In this document: positions 46,545 to 56,205 of the stretch, piece by piece | Position numbering within the stretch: position 1 is the stretch's first letter | Layout: each line of letters starts with the position of its first letter | Assembly: GCA_963715485.1 (NCBI GenBank) | Contig: OY970244.1 | Location: 1,364,001 to 1,428,000, forward strand | Origin: SG8-30 sp963715485 | GTDB lineage: Bacteria; Pseudomonadota; Gammaproteobacteria; Steroidobacterales; Steroidobacteraceae | Direction of reading: 5' to 3' | Length of the DNA: 64,000 nt | Notes under the pieces: model-generated | The model's input: only the letters and a program-made list of their open reading frames with translations | What the model was told of the DNA's origin: nothing | The model's database searches: none | Translations under genes and position numbers: made by a program

Positions 46545-47278
46545 CCGCCATGAAGTTCGGGCGAGTCGAACTGCCGGGCGGCGCGATCCTTCATGACGCC
46601 TCGCTCAGCCGGGATCCATCGGCGCTCTTTGATCGCGATGCCCTGCTCGGATGCGCGCCGCGCTCGCTGACGCGCGGGGCGGTCGCGGCTCGATAAGCTA
46701 CATCGAGGTTGATGGCCAGCAGTTTGTGCTGCGACGCTACCTGCGCGGCGGCTTGCCGGCGCGGGTCTCGCGCGACCGCTATCTCTGGCTCGGCGAAGAA
46801 CGCACCCGTCCCTTCCAGGAATTCAGGCTGCTCGCGGCTCTGCTGGACCGCGGACTGCCCGGTCCCGAGGCCGGTTGCGGCACGCTACCTGCGTGATCGG
46901 GCCTGGCCTACCGTGGCGAGCTCGTGACCGAACGGCTCGCGCGATACGACCTCACTGGCTGAACGTTGGCTGGCGGGCAGGATACGGGACGCCGACTGGC
47001 AGCTCGCCGGGCGCTGCATCCGGCGCTTTCACGATGCCGGCGTCCAGCACGCGGATCTCAATGCGAACAACGTCATGCTCGACGACGCGGGCAACGCCTG
47101 GCTGCTCGACTTCGACCGAGGCCAGATTCGCGAGCCGGGCTGACTGGCAGGAACGCTCGCTGGCGCGGCTCGCCCGCTCGCTGAAGAAGATCGGCACGCG
47201 CAGCCGGCCGCGGGGACGAGTTGGCGTGCAGGCTTCGACATCCTGCGAAGGCCGCGCATGACGCGGACGGCTAGCTGA
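46541..47278 (+). pseudogene. kdkA: 3-deoxy-D-manno-octulosonic acid (Kdo) kinase, frameshifted
   Basis: ATG 46541 overlaps the MscS stop (ATGA). Reading across about six frame changes gives a WaaP/KdkA-like kinase: SYIEVDGQQFVLRRYLRGG, LAERWLAGRIRDADWQLAGR, the catalytic loop FHDAGVQHADLNANNVMLDD and the metal-binding LLDFDRGQIR, then ADWQERSLARLARSLKKI. These motifs identify the enzyme that phosphorylates Kdo in the LPS inner core. No continuous frame covers it. waaA follows 10 bases on, the expected LPS neighbour. Confidence 0.75.
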
Positions 47279-47288
47279 GGCCGAGCGC

Positions 47289-48590
47289 ATGCGTCTCCTC
47301 TACAACCTGCTCGATCTACATCGCGGCGCCCGTCGCCTTCCTGATGGAGTTCTGGCGAGGCCTGCGCGATCCCAGCTACCGCGAGCGGCGGCAGCGAGCG
47401 CTTCGGCTTCGGCAGCTCGGCTCTAGACGGGTTGCTCGATCTGGGTCCACGCCGTGTCCGTCGGCGAGGTGCAGGCCGCGGCGCCGCTGGTGCGCGCCCT
47501 GCGGGAGCGCTATCCGGACATCGGGCTGGTGCTCACGACGGTGACGCCAACCGGCGCGGCCAGGGCGCGATCGCTGTTCGGCGAGTCGGTGACGCTGCGC
47601 TACGTGCCTTTCGACCTGCCCGGTTCGGTCCGGCGTTTCTTCGAGCGTATCAAGCCGTGCATCGCCATCATCATCGAGACCGAGCTATGGCCGAACCTGT
47701 ATGCGGAATGCGGCCGTCGTGGCATTCCGCTGGTGCTGGCCAGCGCACGCATTTCGCCACGGTCGGTCAGGCGCTATCGTTGGCTGGTGCCGCTGTTTCG
47801 CGAGGCGTTGTCGCATGGCATCGTGATCGCCGCGCAGGGCGAGGCGGACGCCGGACGCTTTCGTTCGATCGGCGCCAATCCGGAACGCACCCACGTCACC
47901 GGCAACATCAAGTTCGACTTCGAGCTGGACCCACGGGTGCCCGGCGAGGGCAGGGCGTGGCGTGCTGCCTGCGCGGCTGGCCGGTCCCTGTGGGTGGCCG
48001 GCAGCACACACGAGGGCGAGGAGCCTATGGTGCTGGATGCCCACGCGAGCGTGCTGCGTGAGGATCCATCGGCCCTGCTCGTGCTGGTGCCGCGCCATCC
48101 GAACCGTTTCACCGAGGTCGCGGCGCTGCTAGATCGCCGTGGGTTCCGCTGGGTCAGTCGCTCCAGCGGCGGGACCATCCGACCAGATACGCAGGTCGTG
48201 CTTGGCGACACCATGGGCGAATTGATGATCTTCTATGCTGCCGCGGACGTCGCTTTCGTGGCGGGAAGCCTGGTGCCGATCGGCGGCCACAACCTGCTCG
48301 AACCCGCGGCGGTCGGGGTGCCGGTCGTGACCGGCCCGCACAATTTCAACAGCGAGGACATTTACCAGAAGCTCGTCGAGGCGGGCGTGGTACGGACCGT
48401 CGCCGACGCGAGCGAACTGTCGGAGACGGTGGCAGGCTTGCTGGCCGATCCCGGCAAGCGCGTCGAACTCGGCCAGCGAGGGAGGCGGGTAGTCGAGGAA
48501 AACAGGGGCACGCTCAAGCGCCTGCTGGCACTCGTTACGCCGCTGCTGGACGAAGAGCTCGGGCCGACCCTTGATGCGCAGCCGGACTGA
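47289..48590 (+). CDS. waaA: 3-deoxy-D-manno-octulosonic acid transferase, 5' end frameshifted
   Basis: The intended start is ATG 47289 (MRLLYNLL...), since shifting frame three times in the first 150 bases yields IYIAAPVAFLMEFWRGLRD, ERFGFGSSALDG and IWVHAVSVGEV, the usual WaaA N-terminus. From about 47439 the frame is continuous to 48590 and includes LWPNLYAECGRRGIPLVLASARIS, HVTGNIKFD and the GT-B donor-site text FVAGSLVPIGGHNLLEPAAVG. It transfers Kdo from CMP-Kdo to lipid IVA in LPS synthesis. The uninterrupted part begins at GTG 47454. waaA is normally essential, so a sequence error is the simplest explanation of the 5' damage. Confidence 0.88.
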
Positions 48591-48593
48591 CCG

Positions 48594-48621
48594 TTGCACA
48601 GGCGTTAGACTGGCCTAGAAT
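48594..48621 (+). promoter_or_regulatory. Sigma-70-like promoter before the decarboxylase gene
   Basis: TTGCAC (48594-48599), 16-base spacer and TAGAAT (48616-48621) lie in the 77-base gap after waaA. Transcription would begin about 40 bases before ATG 48668. Confidence 0.55.
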
Positions 48622-48667
48622 CCGCGCTCTTGCGGACTCGCGAGCCGCCTCAACGCAGGAACAGTCA

Positions 48668-49822
48668 ATGTCGCCGAACGACGGTGGGGAGATGCAGTTG
48701 CCGACGCCATGCGGCAACGATGTGCTGGCGGGCCTCGTGCAGCGATTCGGCTCACCGCTGCTCGTGCTCGACTGCGAGGTAATCCGGCGGCAATACCGTT
48801 CGCTCGCCAGTGCGCTGCCGGGCGTGGAATTACATTACGCGCTCAAGCCACTGCCGCAGCCCGCCGTGATCGACACGCTTGCATCCGAGGGCAGCTGCTT
48901 CGACCTCGCCACCACCGGCGAGGTCGAGCTGGTGCGGCAGGCCGGCATACCTCCGTCCCGTTGCATCCACACGCACCCGATCAAGCGCGATCAGGATATC
49001 CAGGCGGCGGTCGGGTTCGGGGTGAAGACCTTCGTGGCCGATAACCCCGACGAGATTCGTAAATTCGCGGGCTACGCCGGCCGCGTCGCCCTGCTGCTCC
49101 GTGTTTCCTTTCGCAGCCCTGCCGCGGTCGTGGATCTATCGCGCAAGTTCGGCTGCGACCCCGAGGCTGCGCCCGGCCTGGTCGAACTGGCGATGTCGCT
49201 GGGCATAGAAGTCATCGGCCTGTCCTTCCACGAGGGTTCGCAATCGCTCTCGCCCGACACCAAGCTCCACGCCATCGAGTCCTGTGCGGCGATCATCCGG
49301 GCGACGCAGGGCCGTGGCATGGCGACGCCTGCCACGCTCGATATCGGCGGTGGCTTCCCCATCGACTACATCGAGCCGGCGGTACCAGTCGAAGAATTCT
49401 GCGCACCCATTCGCCGGGCACTCGCGGCAATTCCGGAGGGGACCCGGGTCATTGCCGAACCGGGCCGGTTCATCTGCGGGCCCGCTGGAACCGTCCTGAC
49501 CACGGTCATGGGGCGTGCATGGCGCGAGGGCCGCTGGTGGTATTACCTCGATGACGGGCTTTATGGTTCCTTCAGCGGGCAGCTGTACGATCACGCGCGC
49601 TACCCGATCGAGCCGCTTCGGGAGGCGGACGGCCCAAGGTTCCACAGCGTGCTGGCGGGCCCGACCTGCGACAGCATCGACGTCATTGCCGAGGATATCG
49701 AGTTGCCCGAGTTGCAGGCGGGCGACATCCTCGTCGGGCGGCAAATGGGCGCCTACACCGTGGCGTCAGCCACCGATTTCAACTTCTTCCCGCGTGCCCG
49801 CATCCTGGCAGTCAATCGCTGA
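48668..49822 (+). CDS. Type III PLP-dependent decarboxylase, ornithine/lysine decarboxylase-like
   Basis: 384 residues of the alanine-racemase-fold decarboxylases. The PLP lysine is in HYALKPLP (Lys60), the phosphate-binding glycine-rich loop is LDIGGGFPIDY, and the C-terminal catalytic Cys is in AGPTCDSID (about residue 335). SFHEGSQ corresponds to the His-stacking SFHVGSG of ornithine decarboxylases. This group makes putrescine or cadaverine; the specificity cannot be fixed by eye, and no other polyamine gene is adjacent. It probably has its own promoter. Confidence 0.87.
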   Translation: MSPNDGGEMQLPTPCGNDVLAGLVQRFGSPLLVLDCEVIRRQYRSLASALPGVELHYALKPLPQPAVIDTLASEGSCFDLATTGEVELVRQAGIPPSRCIHTHPIKRDQDIQAAVGFGVKTFVADNPDEIRKFAGYAGRVALLLRVSFRSPAAVVDLSRKFGCDPEAAPGLVELAMSLGIEVIGLSFHEGSQSLSPDTKLHAIESCAAIIRATQGRGMATPATLDIGGGFPIDYIEPAVPVEEFCAPIRRALAAIPEGTRVIAEPGRFICGPAGTVLTTVMGRAWREGRWWYYLDDGLYGSFSGQLYDHARYPIEPLREADGPRFHSVLAGPTCDSIDVIAEDIELPELQAGDILVGRQMGAYTVASATDFNFFPRARILAVNR

Positions 49823-49970
49823 ATCGCCGGTCTCATCCCCCCGCGCGTGGTGCGGAGCGATGGTGGGAGACCGGTCAAATCGTCCGGATGTGACTGAATC
49901 GCTTGCACTTCCGGATGCTATCCGCGATCCTTCGCCGGCCCCGGGATCGATCAAGGGACTTCATTCGTCG

Positions 49971-50552
49971 ATGCGTGATTTCGAGCACACAGCCCCGTTT
50001 CGCCTTTCCCGCCGGCGTTTTCTGCGCGGCGTGCTGGCGGGCGGATCGACGGTGCTCGCCCTGGGAGGTCCGGGACGCGCCCTGGCGTCGATCGCTGATG
50101 AGGGCGAGCGCTTGATTTCGCTGGTCAATACCCACACCGGTGAGCAGCTGACCACGGGTTATTTCCGTTCGGGCGACTACTGCCAGGAATCACTGGCGGC
50201 TCTCAACCACATTCTCCGGGATCATCGCAGCGGCGAGGTCGCACCCATCGACCCGCACCTGATCGACTTGCTGCATGACTTGGCCCGGGTCGCGGATCGC
50301 GAGCCGCGTTTCGAAGTGATATCGGGATACCGGTCGCCGGCAACCAATGCCATGCTCAACTCGCGTTCCAACGGGGTCGCGAAGCGAAGCCTTCACATGG
50401 AAGGCCGCGCCATCGACGTCCGGCTGGCCGGCTACCGTACCGATCGCCTGCGCGACGTCGCGCTTTCCCTGAAGTCCGGCGGGGTTGGCTACTATCGCAA
50501 GTCGGACTTCGTCCACGTCGATACCGGCCGCGTCCGAACCTGGGCGGGCTGA
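49971..50552 (+). CDS. Tat-exported DUF882/YcbK-like M15 murein peptidase
   Basis: 193 residues from ATG 49971. Tat-type signal SRRRFLRGVLAGGSTVLAL (13-31) then ALA. The mature domain carries the M15 metal ligands: SLHMEGRAIDV (His and Asp) and DFVHVDTGR (His), plus VISGYRSPATN. DUF882/YcbK proteins are zinc enzymes thought to trim murein; in E. coli YcbK lies near cell-wall genes. No cell-wall partner is next to it here. Start has weak ribosome support. Confidence 0.88.
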   Translation: MRDFEHTAPFRLSRRRFLRGVLAGGSTVLALGGPGRALASIADEGERLISLVNTHTGEQLTTGYFRSGDYCQESLAALNHILRDHRSGEVAPIDPHLIDLLHDLARVADREPRFEVISGYRSPATNAMLNSRSNGVAKRSLHMEGRAIDVRLAGYRTDRLRDVALSLKSGGVGYYRKSDFVHVDTGRVRTWAG

Positions 50553-50594
50553 CCGGTTCCCCGCGTTGGCGGCGGCTTTCCCGGAGAGGTTCCC

Positions 50595-51020
50595 ATGCGC
50601 CCGCACCATGCGCTGTTCGCAACGGCATTCCTGGGGCTGGCCGCGTGCGGCGGCGACAGGCCGGCCAGCTCCGGGGCCGGTACAGAGTCCGCGGATCGAG
50701 GCGCCAGGCTCTATTACACGCACTGCGTCGCCTGTCACCAGCGCGACGGCAAGGGCCTCGGTGAGGCGCAGCCGGCATTGGCCGGGTCAGCGACCGTAGC
50801 AGGCGATCCGGGAAAGCTGATCGCCTGGCTGCTGTTTGGAACCCGGCCGGAGACCAACCGCGCGACGCGCAGCGTGGTGGTCATGCCGCAGTTCGCCTGG
50901 CTCGACGATGAGGATCTCGCGGCCGTGCTCACGCACGTGCGCACCAGCTTCGGCAACTCCCAGGCGGCTGTCACCGCTGCGGATGTTGCCGCGGTACGCG
51001 CCGCGGGCCGGCAACCGTGA
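50595..51020 (+). CDS. Cytochrome c lipoprotein
   Basis: 141 residues. The signal peptide ends in LAAC (lipobox Cys18). One haem site CVACH (44-48) and a distal Met in VVVMPQF (Met97) define a class I mono-haem c-type cytochrome. The lipid anchor suggests a periplasmic electron carrier held at a membrane. It shares four bases with the next gene (GTGA), implying coupled translation; a physical link to that ComB-like protein is not known. Confidence 0.9.
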   Translation: MRPHHALFATAFLGLAACGGDRPASSGAGTESADRGARLYYTHCVACHQRDGKGLGEAQPALAGSATVAGDPGKLIAWLLFGTRPETNRATRSVVVMPQFAWLDDEDLAAVLTHVRTSFGNSQAAVTAADVAAVRAAGRQP

Positions 51021-51715
51021 CGCCGCGGGTCAACGTCACGGATTTCGTTGACGGCGCCCGCGAGGCGCGTGGACTGGCTGTAATCATCGATGTATTCCGG
51101 GCCTTTTCGGTCGCCTGCTACGCCACGGCGGGCGGCCTGGCACGCATATACCCGGTCGCGGCAGCGGAGGACGCACTGGCGCTGATGGGAGCGCATCCTG
51201 GCTGGCTTGGTATCGGCGAGCGCGAGGCGCGCAAGCTTCCGGGCTTCGATTTCGGCAACTCTCCAACGGAGATCCGCAAGGCCGATCTCCGCGGGCGAAC
51301 GCTCGTCCACACCACCCACGCCGGAACCCAGGGCCTGATGGCGGCGTCCGCGGCGGATGAGGTAATCACCGGGAGCCTAGTCAATGCGGGCGCCATCTGT
51401 CGGCATATCCTTGCCCTGCGTCCCACGACGGTGACCCTGGTCAGGATGGGACATCAGGCGCGTGAGCGATGCGCCGAGGACGACCTGTGCGCCGAGCTGA
51501 TAGCTGCCCGGCTTGCGGGGCGCGATTTCGACGCGATTGGCGTGCGCAGTCGCCTGCGCGACGCCCCGTCTGCACGAAAATTCTTCGATCCCGCCGCCGA
51601 CTGGGCGCCCGAGACGGATTTCGAACTTTGCACCGAGGTGGATCGATTCGATTTCATCCTGCGCCTGCGTGACCGGGCGGGTCCTCTTCCCTGGCTCGAG
51701 CGGTTGCCTGCCTGA
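51017..51715 (+). CDS. ComB family (2-phosphosulfolactate phosphatase-like) protein
   Basis: 232 residues from GTG 51017. The ComB signature VIIDVFRAFSVACYA (about 22-36) is followed by GIGEREARKLPGFDFGNSP and THAGTQGL, all typical of the family. True ComB hydrolyses 2-phosphosulfolactate on the way to coenzyme M. No comA or other coenzyme M gene is visible here, so this protein may serve another phosphatase role or belong to a sulfonate pathway elsewhere. Cytoplasmic. Confidence 0.85.
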   Translation: MTPRVNVTDFVDGAREARGLAVIIDVFRAFSVACYATAGGLARIYPVAAAEDALALMGAHPGWLGIGEREARKLPGFDFGNSPTEIRKADLRGRTLVHTTHAGTQGLMAASAADEVITGSLVNAGAICRHILALRPTTVTLVRMGHQARERCAEDDLCAELIAARLAGRDFDAIGVRSRLRDAPSARKFFDPAADWAPETDFELCTEVDRFDFILRLRDRAGPLPWLERLPA

Positions 51716-51755
51716 CGCGCACGGGCTGATCTATGATTCTCCCGGACGCGCCACC

Positions 51756-52775
51756 ATGAAAACCAGGACCGAGGCCGGCAGCGCCCGGCAGGCCGGTTCC
51801 GCGCCGGTCACCATAGACCTGACTGCCGTCATAGTCGCCGTGACGGACGCGCAGCCACGTGTACTCACCCTCGGACCCTCCGTGGGTCAATTACTCGAAT
51901 GCCTTCCGTCCGGACCGCTGACCCGCCGGCACCGCACGCTCGAGCAGGGTCTCAGGACCTGGGTCGAGGCGCAGACGGGCCAGTCGCTCGGCTACGTCGA
52001 GCAGCTCTATACCTTTGGCGACCTGGGCAGGCAGGATCCCGCGACCGGCGATTCCCCCAGAACCCTGTCGATCGGCTATCTGGCGCTGGTACGCGAGCCC
52101 CGCAGCGGTTCCGCTGACGCTGCGACCTGGCACGACTGGTACCGGTATTTTCCCTGGGAAGACTGGCGCAGGGGACGGCCAGAGGTCATCGACGGCTTCG
52201 AGCCCATCCTTTCGCGCTGGGCGGACGCAGGGGAGACCGCAGGCGAGCGCCACACGCGCCGGGAACGCATTGCGGTGACCTTTGGCCACCCTGGCGGTAA
52301 CTGGAACGAAGACCGCGTACTGGACCGCTACGAGCTCGCGTACGAAATCGGAATCGTGGCGGAGTCGCATCGCGACGACTCCGGCGCAAGGCTTGCCCCG
52401 CATGCCGCCGGTAGCGGTGTGGCACTGGCGGGTGATCATCGGCGCATCCTGGCAACGGCTATCGCAAGACTGCGCGGCAAGACCAAGTACCGCCCGGTCG
52501 TATTCGAACTCATGCCGCCTGCGTTTACGCTGTTGCAGCTTCAGCAGGCGGTCGAGGCACTGGCCGGAATCAGGCTGCACAAGCCGAACTTCCGCAGGCT
52601 GGTGGAGCAGCAGGGATTGGTCGAGGAAACCGGAGCCGTGACCCTCGGCACCGGTGGCCGTCCCGCGCGCCTGGTTCGGTTCCGCCGCGAGGCCCTGCTC
52701 GAGCGTCCCGCCCCTGGACTGCGCGTTCGTGCCGCGCGCAAGAGGCAGACTACCGGAGCGCGCGGAAAGACTTGA
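51756..52775 (+). CDS. NrtR-like Nudix-HTH NAD regulator
   Basis: 339 residues from ATG 51756. The N-terminal Nudix-like domain runs to about 180; the Nudix box reads GPLTRRHRTLEQGLRTWVEAQTG and lacks the catalytic Glu pair of an active Nudix hydrolase (RTWVEA in place of RExxEE). A winged-HTH follows (AFTLLQLQQAVEALAGIRLHKPNFRRLVE, about 265-295), then a basic tail. This is the layout of NrtR-type repressors that sense ADP-ribose or NAD-related ligands. The nadA-nadB pair directly downstream gives the likely target. Confidence 0.87.
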   Translation: MKTRTEAGSARQAGSAPVTIDLTAVIVAVTDAQPRVLTLGPSVGQLLECLPSGPLTRRHRTLEQGLRTWVEAQTGQSLGYVEQLYTFGDLGRQDPATGDSPRTLSIGYLALVREPRSGSADAATWHDWYRYFPWEDWRRGRPEVIDGFEPILSRWADAGETAGERHTRRERIAVTFGHPGGNWNEDRVLDRYELAYEIGIVAESHRDDSGARLAPHAAGSGVALAGDHRRILATAIARLRGKTKYRPVVFELMPPAFTLLQLQQAVEALAGIRLHKPNFRRLVEQQGLVEETGAVTLGTGGRPARLVRFRREALLERPAPGLRVRAARKRQTTGARGKT

Positions 52776-52799
52776 CAAGCTTAAACCCAAAACTAGAAT
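52772..52799 (+). promoter_or_regulatory. Strong sigma-70-like promoter of nadA-nadB
   Basis: TTGACA (52772-52777), a 16-base spacer and TAGAAT (52794-52799). The -35 box overlaps the stop codon of the regulator gene. Transcription would start near 52806, giving a leader of about 54 bases to nadA. Confidence 0.7.
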
Positions 52800-52838
52800 A
52801 AGGGTCAGCGGTAAGCCCGCTTTTGTTTTCATTTGCTT

Positions 52839-52855
52839 ATTCTCTATTAGAGTAT
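52839..52855 (+). promoter_or_regulatory. Palindrome in the nadA leader, candidate operator
   Basis: The 17-base site reads ATTCTCTATTAGAGTAT: arms pair except for one position each side (T opposite T) around a central T. It lies 33-50 bases after the predicted start point and just before ATG 52860, a good position for a repressor or a leader-bound regulator. The nearby NrtR-like gene makes that protein the first candidate. Confidence 0.45.
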
Positions 52856-52859
52856 AAAT

Positions 52860-53890
<1,031 letters not shown>

Positions 53891-53894
<4 letters not shown>

Positions 53895-55471
53895 CCCGCA
53901 TGAAGCCGTCATGCAGCCCAGTGGTGGTGGTCGGCGCCGGCCTCGGCGGGCTTATGACCGCCCTCGAGCTCGCCCCGGCGCCGGTTGTGCTTCTCTCGCG
54001 TTCGCCGCTGGGTCGGGAGGTCGCGAGCGCCTGGGCACAGGGGGGGATCGCAGCGGCGATGGCTGCGGGGGACTCGCCGGCACTGCATGCCGCGGATACC
54101 CACGCGGCCGGTGACGGACTGTGCGATCCGGAGGTCGTGGAACTGGTAACCAGCGAGGCGCCCGGATGCGTCATGCAGCTGGAACGCTATGGTGCTCGTT
54201 TCGATCGGGATGAGAGCGGCGTTCCGGCGCTGGGTCGCGAGGGTGGCCACGGCCGCCGCCGTATCGTGCATTCCCGGGACGCGACCGGCGACACGGTCAC
54301 CAGGGCACTGATCGCCGCGGCCCTGCGTACGCCCTCCATCACCATCCTCGAAGGCGTGGACGTCCGTGAACTGCTGGTGGTCGACGGCGTGGTCGTCGGT
54401 CTGCTTGCCGCGCGCGGTGAGGAGAAACTGCTCTTTTCCGCGCGCGCCGTGGTGCTCGCCACGGGCGGCTCAGGCGGGCTCTACGGGCACACCAGCAATC
54501 CGCTAGGCGCGCGCGGCGACGGCTTCGTCATGGCTGCTCGCGCAGGTGCCCGCCTCGCCGACCTCGAGTTCGTCCAGTTTCATCCGACGGCGCTGGACAT
54601 CGATGCCGACCCGATGCCGCTGGCTACCGAGGCACTGCGCGGGGAGGGGGCGACACTGGTCAATTCCCGCGGCGAGCGTTTCATGATCGGCCTGCACCCG
54701 CAGGCGGAGCTGGCTCCCCGTGACGTGGTTGCGCGAGCCATCCATCGGGAACGGGCCGCCGGTCGTCGTAGCTTCCTGGACGCGCGTGAGGCGCTGGGTG
54801 AGCGCTTCGTCACCCGTTTTCCGACGGTTCATGCCTCGTGCATGGCGGCGGGCATCGACCCAGCCCGCGACCTGATCCCGGTCGCGCCGGCAGCCCACTA
54901 TCACATGGGAGGTGTCGCGGTAGACCTGCGGGGGCGGAGTTCGCTGACCGGTCTTTGGGCGGTCGGCGAGGTGGCCTGCACCGGGCTGCACGGTGCCAAC
55001 CGGCTCGCCAGCAATTCGTTGCTGGAGGCAGCCGTCTTCGGGATGCGTGCCGCCAGGGACATCAGCGGGCAGGATCAGGGCGGCCACGGCCAGCAAAGTG
55101 CCAGCGGTGCTGTCGGGAAGCCAGTGGAGGTTCAGGAGTGGTCGTTGGTTCGACGGATCCGCGGGATCATGGACCGCGAAGTCGGCGTCGAGCGCGATGC
55201 GGCGGGTCTTCGAGCAGCAGTCGCAGCATTTGAAGCCATCCGCAGGGAATGCGGTCCCGGTCCTGCCAACAACGCAGCCACCGCCGGATTGCTGATAGGC
55301 GTGGCCGCACTCTGGCGCCGGGAAAGCCGCGGCGGTCACTGCCGGATCGACCATCCTTTCTCCAATCCAGTCGGCGGGCGCAGTTTCATGACCCTGGCTG
55401 AGGCAGAGTCGACAGCTGCTTGCCTGGACGATGACGAGACCGTAGCGGTGGCGCTCGCCGCAAACGGCTGA
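53891..55471 (+). CDS. nadB: L-aspartate oxidase
   Basis: 526 residues from ATG 53891, overlapping nadA (ATGA). FAD-binding Rossmann motif GAGLGGLMTALEL, the substrate blocks ASAWAQGGIAAAM and HPTALDIDADPMPLATEALRGEG, then PAAHYHMGGVAVDLRGRSS and GANRLASNSLLEAAVFG. It oxidises L-aspartate to iminoaspartate for NadA. The C-terminal helical domain is complete. nadC is not in the window. Confidence 0.96.
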
Positions 55472-55574
55472 GACAATTGCGCTTCGTCAGCGGGACATTC
55501 CTGGCTCGGCGGGGCCCAGCACTTGCTGCCTTGGCGGCGCTGGCGAGGAGCGAGTTCCCGGCACAGGGACCAGC

Positions 55575-56177
55575 ATGCCGACTATCGATACGGTCGTCTT
55601 CGACATTGGCCGCGTTCTGGTCCAGCTCGAATTTTCGCGCTTCCTCGGCTTTCTGGCGAGCCATGGACTCGGTGCTGAACGGATCGACGGCCTGCTTGAA
55701 CAGGTCGACCTCGTCGCCTACGAGCGTGGCGACTTCGATGGCGAGGAGCTGCTCCGGCGTATCGCGGCGCTTGGAGACGGGACGATGACCATCGGCGAGC
55801 TGCGTGAACACTGGCTGGGCATGTTTGTGCCCCAGCAGGAGATGATCGGGCTCGCGCGCCGCCTGGCACAACGGAGACGGGTCTACCTGCTGTCCAACAT
55901 CGGTGACATGCACTGGGATTTTCTGCTGCAGGAGATCGACGTCGCGAGCATCGGGCATGGCGCGCTGCCGTCGTTCCAGGCCCGTGCCTGCAAGCCGGAC
56001 CCGGCGATCTATCGCAAGGCCGAGGAGTTGTTCGGGCTGGTGCCGTCCCGCACGGTCTTCATCGACGACCTGTTGCCCAACGTCGACACCGCGCGACAGC
56101 GCGGCTGGCAGGCCATACATCATTACGACTACGACTCGACCGCCGGGCGCCTTCAAGCACTGGGGATCGTGCCATGA
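55575..56177 (+). CDS. HAD-superfamily phosphatase, YihX-like
   Basis: 200 residues. The nucleophile Asp is in TVVFDIGRVLVQL (Asp10), with Gly rather than Asp two positions on, as in YihX-type enzymes (FDLGNV). Later: LLSNIGDMH with the Ser/Asn motif II, CKPDPAIYRKAEE (Lys) and VFIDDLLPNVDTARQRGW (Asp pair). YihX dephosphorylates alpha-D-glucose 1-phosphate. The substrate of this one is a guess. It stands alone between nadB and a HIT-VOC fusion gene. Confidence 0.85.
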   Translation: MPTIDTVVFDIGRVLVQLEFSRFLGFLASHGLGAERIDGLLEQVDLVAYERGDFDGEELLRRIAALGDGTMTIGELREHWLGMFVPQQEMIGLARRLAQRRRVYLLSNIGDMHWDFLLQEIDVASIGHGALPSFQARACKPDPAIYRKAEELFGLVPSRTVFIDDLLPNVDTARQRGWQAIHHYDYDSTAGRLQALGIVP

Positions 56178-56205
56178 TGTTGGTGATTTTCATTAGCCGT
56201 GAATC

